From positions 1 through 9,821 of the forward strand of contig CAYFUL010000052.1 in NCBI GenBank assembly GCA_964346375.1: a stretch of 9,821 nucleotides of DNA. The letters run 5' to 3'. The notes under the pieces are model-generated. The model searched no databases. It saw only the letters and a list, made by a program, of their open reading frames with translations, and had not been told where the DNA came from. The stretch's first letter is position 1; each line of letters opens with the position of its first letter. The position numbers and the translations under genes are program-made. This document shows, in pieces, positions 5,477 to 9,821 of the stretch. Source of the DNA: CAYFUL01 sp964346375. GTDB lineage: Bacteria > Bacillota > Clostridia > Tissierellales > Peptoniphilaceae.

Positions 5477-6402
5477 TGCCACTAAGAATAGTTTTTGGAG
5501 ATATTACTAAATTAAAAGTTGATGCAATTGTAAATGCAGCTAATTCAAAACTTGCACCAGGGGGTGGAGTTTGTGGAGCTATTTTTAAAGCAGCGGGTTA
5601 TAATAAATTAAAGGATGCTTGCGAAAAAATTGGGCATTGTGAAACGGGAAGTGCAGTAATTACCAGTGGATTTAATTTAGAATCAGAGTACATTATACAC
5701 GCAGTTGGACCAGTTTATTCTGGCTTTAGAGAAGACGAATTGCTTCTAAGTAGTGCCTATAAAAGTTCACTGGCACTTGGAATTGACCATGGAATAAATT
5801 CCATTGCCTTTCCACTAATCTCCTCTGGAATTTACGGCTACCCTCTATCAGATGCATATAGGGTGGCTGTGGAAACCATCTACGAATTTTTACAGGACTA
5901 CGAACTTGACGTTTACATGGTTATATTTAACAAGAACTTTGAAACTTTTACAGATACATCTACCATAGAAGCGATTAAAGAAAAATTACTTGAAATGGAA
6001 AGTTCTAAGGAGGAAATTTTATCTAAGCGAATTACAATTGAAGGGGAGATTGTAGAAAAAAGTACCACCGATTTACAATCACTACTAAACTCTAAAAGCA
6101 GTAGTGAAATTTTTGAGACTATTAAAGATTTTACAAATCTTCCAGTAAAATCAAACCTTAATTCTAAAAGGCTACGGGAAATTTTCTCCGGCTCTACTCC
6201 AACTAGGAATGAAATACTATCAATTGCATACGGAGCAAATTTAAATCGAAACGATACTTACGATCTTCTCGATGCCTTTGATGAATATCTATCTCCTTTT
6301 AAAAGACGAGATGTAGTACTTGATTTTCTATTGGAGAAAAATTATAGGGTTATTGATATAAATGACATACTAATATATTTTTCTGAAGAGATTTTAAATT
6401 AA
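5476..6402 (+). CDS. Macro-domain protein with a helical C-terminal extension
   Basis: A 308-residue protein. Residues 1 to about 155 are a macro domain that binds ADP-ribose or O-acetyl-ADP-ribose: GDIT with Asp9, IVNAANSKLAPGGGVCGAIF (18-37), IHAVGP (74-79) and PLISSGIYGYP (113-123). These residues fit the MacroD/YmdB-like class, which can remove ADP-ribose from proteins or deacetylate O-acetyl-ADP-ribose; activity here is inferred. Residues about 160-200 are a charged helical linker. Residues about 200-308 resemble the C-terminal domain of long clostridial macro proteins, with helices ending in SPFKRRDVVLDFLLEKNYRV (273-292) and INDILIYF (295-302). I regard it as a diverged HTH-like module, with moderate confidence. 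AAAGGAGA (5463-5470) lies 5 bases before the ATG, inside the end of the SfsA-GNAT gene, with which it overlaps by one base. Confidence 0.85.
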   Translation: MPLRIVFGDITKLKVDAIVNAANSKLAPGGGVCGAIFKAAGYNKLKDACEKIGHCETGSAVITSGFNLESEYIIHAVGPVYSGFREDELLLSSAYKSSLALGIDHGINSIAFPLISSGIYGYPLSDAYRVAVETIYEFLQDYELDVYMVIFNKNFETFTDTSTIEAIKEKLLEMESSKEEILSKRITIEGEIVEKSTTDLQSLLNSKSSSEIFETIKDFTNLPVKSNLNSKRLREIFSGSTPTRNEILSIAYGANLNRNDTYDLLDAFDEYLSPFKRRDVVLDFLLEKNYRVIDINDILIYFSEEILN

Positions 6403-6408
6403 ACCATT

Positions 6409-6444
6409 AAAAAAAGCACCTTTGACTTCTGTCTTAGGTGCTTT
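6409..6444. terminator. Rho-independent terminator between macro gene and rplQ, stronger on minus strand
   Basis: AAAGCACCT (6413-6421) pairs with AGGTGCTTT (6436-6444); GAC (6424-6426) and GTC (6431-6433) can extend the stem across a 2x2 internal loop. On the minus strand the stem leads into a seven-base U tract (A run 6409-6415), ending the ribosomal operon just after rplQ. On the plus strand the stem is followed by only TTTAAATTAT, so it ends the macro operon less efficiently. Confidence 0.85.
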
Positions 6445-6447
6445 AAA

Positions 6448-6789
6448 TTATACTAATTCAAGTATTGCAACTTCAGCTGCATCTCCTCTTCTAGGTCCTA
6501 CTTTAAGAATTCTGGTATATCCACCATTTCTATCTTGATATTTAGGAGCTATATCTTCAAAGAGTTTAACAACTACTGCTTCATCATATAGGTATCCAAG
6601 GGCTTGACGTCTAGCGTGAAGATCGCCTCTCTTACCAAGAGTAATCATCTTCTCTGCCATTCTTCTAGTCTCTTTTGCTCTTGTAACTGTTGTTTCAATT
6701 TTACCTGTTCTTAGAAAGCTAGTTACTAAATTTCTAAGCATTTTATCTCTGTGGGCGCTTGGTCTACCAAGTTTTCTTAATTTAGCCAT
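6448..6789 (-). CDS. rplQ: 50S ribosomal protein L17
   Basis: L17 is a 50S subunit protein near the exit tunnel; 113 residues is the normal bacterial core length. The start AKLRKLGRPSAHRDKMLRNL and the TRAKETRRMAEKMITLGKR segment (37-55) are diagnostic, and the end PRRGDAAEVAILEL is usual. ATG 6789 has AAAGGAGGGG just upstream, overlapping the rpoA stop region. It is the last gene of the ribosomal operon, as is standard after rpoA, and is followed by a strong hairpin terminator. Confidence 0.97.
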   Translation of the reverse strand: MAKLRKLGRPSAHRDKMLRNLVTSFLRTGKIETTVTRAKETRRMAEKMITLGKRGDLHARRQALGYLYDEAVVVKLFEDIAPKYQDRNGGYTRILKVGPRRGDAAEVAILELV

Positions 6790-6799
6790 GTCCCCTCCT

Positions 6800-7744
6800 T
6801 TATTCCTCTTCTTTTAAGCCAAGTCCAAGCTCAGCTAATTTCTTTTGAACTTCTTCTAGGGATTTCTTACCTAAGTTTCTAACCTTCATCATATCTTCTT
6901 CGGTTTTTTGGGTAAGTTCCTCAACTGTATTTATATTTGCCCTTTTTAAACAGTTGAAACTTCTTACGGAAAGATCCAACTCTTCTACAGTCATTTCTAA
7001 AACTCTTTCCTTTTGGTCTTCTTCTTTCTCTACCATAATACTTACTTCACCTACGTGATCAATAAGTCCGATAAATAGATCCAAATGTTCCGTTAGAATT
7101 TTTGCAGCAAGGGAAACTGCCTCGTCTGCTTCCATTGAGCCGTCAGTAGTTACTTCAAGGATAAGTCTATCGTAGTCAGTTCTTTGACCTACTCTAGTAT
7201 TTTCAACTTTCCAGTTTACTTTTTTTACAGGAGTATAATTACTTCCAACAGGTATTACACCAATTTCAGTAATCTCATCTTTTTTAAGCTCTCCCGGTTC
7301 ATATCCTCTACCTCTCTCAACGGTAAGTTCCATGTACACGTCTGCGTCTTCATTTAAAGTCGCAATATGGTGGTCTGGGTTAATAATTTCAACGTCTAGT
7401 CCACCTCTAATATCAGAAGCAAGAATTTCTCCCTCTCCAGATTTTTCTATTACAACCTTAACTGGCTCATCTCTATTGCTCTTTAAAACAATTTGCTTAA
7501 TATTTAAAATAATCTCAGGAACATCTTCCAAAACTCCGGGAATCGTATCAAATTCATGTTGAACTCCACGGATATTTACAAATGATACGGCTGAACCTGG
7601 AAGTGAAGATAGAAGAACTCTTCTTAGAGAGTTTCCAATAGTAATTCCATATCCACTCTCTAGTGGTTCAACTATAAATCTTCCAAACTTGCCGTTATCT
7701 TCCAAAGCGTTTATTTCAATGGTTGGCTTTTCTATTTCTATCAT
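6800..7744 (-). CDS. rpoA: DNA-directed RNA polymerase subunit alpha
   Basis: The 314-residue alpha subunit, which dimerises to nucleate RNA polymerase assembly and contacts UP elements and activators. Residues about 1-230 form the N-terminal dimerisation domain (GRFIVEPLESGYGITIGNSLRRVLLSSLPGSA near the start, and YTPVKKVNWKVENTRVGQRTDYDRL). Residues about 250-314 form the C-terminal domain with helix-hairpin-helix: LSVRSFNCLKRANI holds the DNA-contacting arginine (about residue 261, counterpart of E. coli Arg265) and NLGKKSLEEVQ is the second hallmark. The linker EKEEDQKERV is acidic. AAGGAGGGC lies 6 bases before ATG 7744. It follows rpsK after 25 bases, without rpsD between them as often seen in clostridia, and precedes rplQ by 10 bases. 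Confidence 0.97.
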   Translation of the reverse strand: MIEIEKPTIEINALEDNGKFGRFIVEPLESGYGITIGNSLRRVLLSSLPGSAVSFVNIRGVQHEFDTIPGVLEDVPEIILNIKQIVLKSNRDEPVKVVIEKSGEGEILASDIRGGLDVEIINPDHHIATLNEDADVYMELTVERGRGYEPGELKKDEITEIGVIPVGSNYTPVKKVNWKVENTRVGQRTDYDRLILEVTTDGSMEADEAVSLAAKILTEHLDLFIGLIDHVGEVSIMVEKEEDQKERVLEMTVEELDLSVRSFNCLKRANINTVEELTQKTEEDMMKVRNLGKKSLEEVQKKLAELGLGLKEEE

Positions 7745-7769
7745 GTTAGCCCTCCTTTATGAGTGTGCA

Positions 7770-8171
7770 TTAAACCCTTCTACGTTTTGGTGGTCTACAT
7801 CCATTATGAGGAATTGGAGTTACGTCTTTAATCATAGTAACTTCAAGTCCTGAAGCTTGTAGAGATCTAATAGCTGCTTCTCTTCCGCTTCCTGGTCCCT
7901 TTACATATACATCAACACTCTTTAATCCATGTTCCTTTGCTTTCATTGCAGCTTCTTGTGCTGCTTCTTGTGCAGCAAAGGGAGTTGATTTTCTAGAACC
8001 TCTAAATCCAAGTTGACCTGCTGAAGCCCAAGATATAACATTTCCGCTCATATCTGTTAGAGTAACCATAGTGTTGTTAAAAGTTGAAGCTATATGCGCT
8101 TGACCCTTTTCAATATTTTTTCTCTGTTTTCTTCTAACTCTTGTAGTCTTTTTAACTTGTTTTTTTGCCAT
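7770..8171 (-). CDS. rpsK: 30S ribosomal protein S11
   Basis: S11 is a platform protein of the 30S subunit that contacts the 690 and 790 loop region of 16S rRNA. The 133 residues carry the basic tail (KKQVKKTTRVRRKQRKN), then GQAHIASTFNNTMVTLTD, GFRGSRKSTPFAAQ, VYVKGPGSGREAAIRSLQ, and the C-terminal PHNGCRPPKRRRV, all standard. The ribosome site reads TAAGGGGGGAAATA, a run of six G instead of the usual GGAGG, and includes the rpsM stop codon, so translation is probably coupled to S13. Normal gene length and order, apart from the missing rpsD after it. Confidence 0.97.
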   Translation of the reverse strand: MAKKQVKKTTRVRRKQRKNIEKGQAHIASTFNNTMVTLTDMSGNVISWASAGQLGFRGSRKSTPFAAQEAAQEAAMKAKEHGLKSVDVYVKGPGSGREAAIRSLQASGLEVTMIKDVTPIPHNGCRPPKRRRV

Positions 8172-8182
8172 TATTTCCCCCC

Positions 8183-8545
8183 TTACTTCTTCTTAGATAC
8201 TAACTTCTTAGGACCTTTTCTAGTTCTAGCGTTAGTTTTGGTCTTTTGACCTCTTACGGGAAGACTTCTCTTATGTCTAATTCCACGATAACAGTTAATT
8301 TCTCTTAGTCTTTTGATATTCATAGCAATATCACGACGAAGATCTCCTTCTACGTGGTATTTATCAATTTCATCTCTGATCTTTGCAATTTCAGTTTCAG
8401 TTAAATCCTTAACTCTTGTGTTAAAATCAACACCGGCATTAGTAAGGATTTCTTGAGATCTTTTCTTGCCAATACCAAAGATATAAGTTAGTCCAATTTC
8501 GACTCTCTTTTCTCTTGGTAAGTCTATACCAGCAATTCTTGCCAT
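8183..8545 (-). CDS. rpsM: 30S ribosomal protein S13
   Basis: S13 sits at the top of the 30S head, contacts the P-site tRNA and forms intersubunit bridges. The 120 residues show ARIAGIDLPREKRVEIGLTY at the start, the helix-hairpin-helix segment FGIGKKRSQEIL, DLRRDIAMNIKRL, and the basic extended tail RGIRHKRSLPVRGQKTK followed by NARTRKGPKK. AAAGGAGGATA lies just before ATG 8545 and overlaps the end of rpmJ. Length and position are typical. Confidence 0.97.
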   Translation of the reverse strand: MARIAGIDLPREKRVEIGLTYIFGIGKKRSQEILTNAGVDFNTRVKDLTETEIAKIRDEIDKYHVEGDLRRDIAMNIKRLREINCYRGIRHKRSLPVRGQKTKTNARTRKGPKKLVSKKK

Positions 8546-8557
8546 ATTATCCTCCTT

Positions 8558-8671
8558 TTAGCCTTGTTTTTGTTTATGTTTCGGATTTTCACAGATAACC
8601 ATTACTCTTCCGTGTCTTTTAATTATCTTACATTTTTCACACATCTTTTTTACAGATGGTCTAACTTTCAT
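8558..8671 (-). CDS. rpmJ: 50S ribosomal protein L36
   Basis: Reading the minus strand from ATG 8671 gives 37 codons and TAA at 8558-8560: a protein starting MKVRPSVKKMCEKCKIIKRH and ending KHKQKQG. This is L36, a small zinc protein of the 50S subunit. The zinc ligands Cys11, Cys14, Cys27 and His32 are all present, so it is the zinc-binding (C+) form and not the zinc-free paralogue. AGGAGG (8677-8682) lies 5 bases upstream. It sits between infA and rpsM, the usual place, 21 bases after infA and 12 bases before rpsM. Confidence 0.97.
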   Translation of the reverse strand: MKVRPSVKKMCEKCKIIKRHGRVMVICENPKHKQKQG

Positions 8672-8692
8672 TTTATACCTCCTATGCAGGAA

Positions 8693-8911
8693 TTATTTCT
8701 TTCTCCAAGTAATTCTGCCCCGAGTAAGATCGTATGGTGATAGTTCTACTGTTACCTTATCTCCTGGCAGTATTCTTATATAATTCATTCTCAATTTTCC
8801 TGAAATATGGGCCAGTATTATATGACCGTTTTCCAATTTAACCTTAAAGTTCGTATTAGGTAGGGCATCTACTACTACACCTTCGACTTCAATTACATCT
8901 TCTTTAGCCAT
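8693..8911 (-). CDS. infA: Translation initiation factor IF-1
   Basis: A 72-residue single OB-fold (S1-like) protein that binds the 30S A site during initiation. The sequence AKEDVIEVEGVVVDALPNTNF, then LENGHIILAHISGKLRMN, and the end YDLTRGRITWRKK match IF-1 throughout and the length is exact. ATG 8911 is chosen: GAGGAG lies 6 bases before it and family proteins begin MAKED. The GTG two codons upstream (8917) would collide with that site. The stop of the KOW gene (TGA 8914-8916) lies within the same few bases, so translation is coupled. Confidence 0.97.
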   Translation of the reverse strand: MAKEDVIEVEGVVVDALPNTNFKVKLENGHIILAHISGKLRMNYIRILPGDKVTVELSPYDLTRGRITWRKK

Positions 8912-8913
8912 GT

Positions 8914-9183
8914 TCACTCCTCAATTTTACTCATATAGGGCAATAAGTTTTTTCTTATATAACTATCATTAAAATGCTCAACATCTACGTCAATAAAGCT
9001 ATTATAGACACTTAGATGCTTCATTTTTTTCTTCTTAGGGTTTGATAACTTTCTATACTTACCATCAACTATGGTTACATACCTCTCATCTATTATATCC
9101 AGTATAATAAATAACCTTCCCATATCACGCCCGGAAATGGACTTAACTACCTGTCCAACTCCAACTTTATAAGTAAACTCCAT
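8914..9183 (-). CDS. KOW-domain RNA-binding protein, L14e/L27e-like
   Basis: An 89-residue protein whose first 57 residues look like a KOW-type beta barrel: VGVGQVVKSISGRDMGRLFIIL (7-28, with the GR-x-x-G-RLF turn), then DERYVTIVDGKYRKLSNPKKKKMKHL. The basic KKKKMKH patch (51-57) suits RNA binding. Residues 58-89 are a short acidic tail. Proteins of this kind, annotated as ribosomal L14e/L6e/L27e-like KOW proteins, are common between adk/map and infA in clostridia and are thought to act on the ribosome or RNA, but the role is not established. The start overlaps the adk stop as TAATG and has only a weak purine stretch upstream, so it depends on adk translation. It ends 2 bases before infA. Confidence 0.8.
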   Translation of the reverse strand: MEFTYKVGVGQVVKSISGRDMGRLFIILDIIDERYVTIVDGKYRKLSNPKKKKMKHLSVYNSFIDVDVEHFNDSYIRKNLLPYMSKIEE

Positions 9184-9821
9184 TACTTACTTTCAATTCC
9201 CGCCTTGATGAAATTAAATATCTCCTCAATAGGTTTAATCCCATCAACGTCCATTAGAAGCCCTTGGGCTTTATAGTAATCGATTAGAGGTGAAGTCTGA
9301 TCCTGATAAACCTTAATTCTAGTTTCAACGGTTTCTTTTACATCGTCATCTCTTTGAATTAACTCTGTACCATCCTTATCACAAATTCCCTCTTCCTTAG
9401 GTGGGTTAAAGGAAATATGGTACGTTGCTCCACAAGTTTTACAAACTCGTCTTCCAACTGCCCTTTCAATAAGAACATCCTTATCAGCCTGAATATTAAT
9501 AACCTTATCAAGCTTTAAGTTTAATTTATCAAGTTCAGCGTCAAGTACAACGGCCTGGGCTACTGTACGAGGATAACCATCTAGTAAAAATCCAGGTCTA
9601 CAATCATCTTTAGCTAATCTATCTATTACAATTTCGTTTACCAATTCATCAGGAACGAGTAATCCCTTATCCATGTAGGATTTAGCTTTCATTCCAAGCT
9701 TAGTTCCAGCTTTAATATTCTCCCTAAAAATATCTCCTGTTGAGATATGTGGAATTGAATATTCCTTAATAATGTACTCAGCTTGAGTACCCTTACCTGC
9801 CCCCGGTGGTCCTAATATAAT
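9183..9821 (-). CDS. adk: Adenylate kinase (5' end outside window)
   Basis: Adk interconverts AMP + ATP and 2 ADP, keeping the adenylate pools balanced in the cytoplasm. The visible 212 residues start at IILGPPGAGKGTQAEYII, so only about the first three or four codons lie beyond the window edge. Visible motifs are the P-loop GPPGAGKGT, the AMP-site HISTGDIFRE, LDGYPRT, and the LID domain VGRRVCKTCGATYH to CDKDGTEL. The LID carries Cys-x2-Cys-x16-Cys-x2-Asp, the zinc-binding Cys3-Asp form of Gram-positive bacteria; the second ligand pair CDKD is intact. An internal ATG at 9692 is not the start because the frame is open and conserved upstream of it. It lies upstream of the KOW gene, with a one-base overlap. 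Confidence 0.96.
   Translation of the reverse strand: MILGPPGAGKGTQAEYIIKEYSIPHISTGDIFRENIKAGTKLGMKAKSYMDKGLLVPDELVNEIVIDRLAKDDCRPGFLLDGYPRTVAQAVVLDAELDKLNLKLDKVINIQADKDVLIERAVGRRVCKTCGATYHISFNPPKEEGICDKDGTELIQRDDDVKETVETRIKVYQDQTSPLIDYYKAQGLLMDVDGIKPIEEIFNFIKAGIESK

Noticed and set aside
7745..7769. Remnant of rpsD between rpsK and rpoA
   Set aside because: Only 25 bases are present, occupied by the rpoA ribosome site; no S4-like residues can be read.
8546..8692. Apparent gap between infA and rpsM as a possible regulatory leader
   Set aside because: It is fully explained by the 37-codon rpmJ gene and its ribosome site.

Overview
The window comes from an AT-rich, low-GC Gram-positive bacterium (Bacillota). 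Gene order, strong AGGAGG-type ribosome binding sites, the glycine-rich zinc-type adenylate kinase and the clostridial-style KOW gene between adk and infA suggest an anaerobic clostridial or tissierellial lineage such as a Peptoniphilaceae relative. That placement is inference; no rRNA is present to fix it.

Left part (1-1400): a minus-strand pair made of a phosphinothricin/methionine-sulfoximine-type GNAT acetyltransferase followed by glutamate 5-kinase (proB). The proB 5' end is broken by compensating one-base-class indels in A runs, so the ATG that carries the ribosome binding site cannot be read through as the sequence stands. A divergent intergenic region (1383-1496) holds two perfect 9-bp direct repeats 21 bp apart, a spacing typical of LytTR regulators. 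It is followed on the plus strand by a LytTR DNA-binding protein and a four-helix DUF3021 membrane protein. A bidirectional hairpin closes this pair.

Middle (2437-6402): on the minus strand, a methylguanine-DNA methyltransferase gene precedes a large DUF6688-like membrane protein. Divergent from it on the plus strand is a two-gene operon: an SfsA protein fused to a GNAT domain, overlapping by one base with a macro-domain protein that has a helical, possibly HTH-like C-terminal extension. The shared intergenic region contains a perfect 12-bp inverted repeat that carries both extended -10 boxes; the SfsA-GNAT transcript appears leaderless.

Right part (6448-9821): the distal end of the spc/alpha ribosomal operon on the minus strand, in transcription order adk (5' end cut by the window), a KOW-domain protein, infA, rpmJ, rpsM, rpsK, rpoA, rplQ, then a terminator. 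Neither map nor rpsD is in its common clostridial position. The operon genes are tightly packed with overlapping or near-overlapping stops and starts.

No CRISPR array, tRNA, rRNA or insertion sequence was seen. The most promising non-routine signals are the LytTR/DUF3021 module with its candidate operator covering the promoter of the neighbouring acetyltransferase-proB unit, the SfsA-GNAT fusion coupled to a macro-domain protein, and the proB frame damage.
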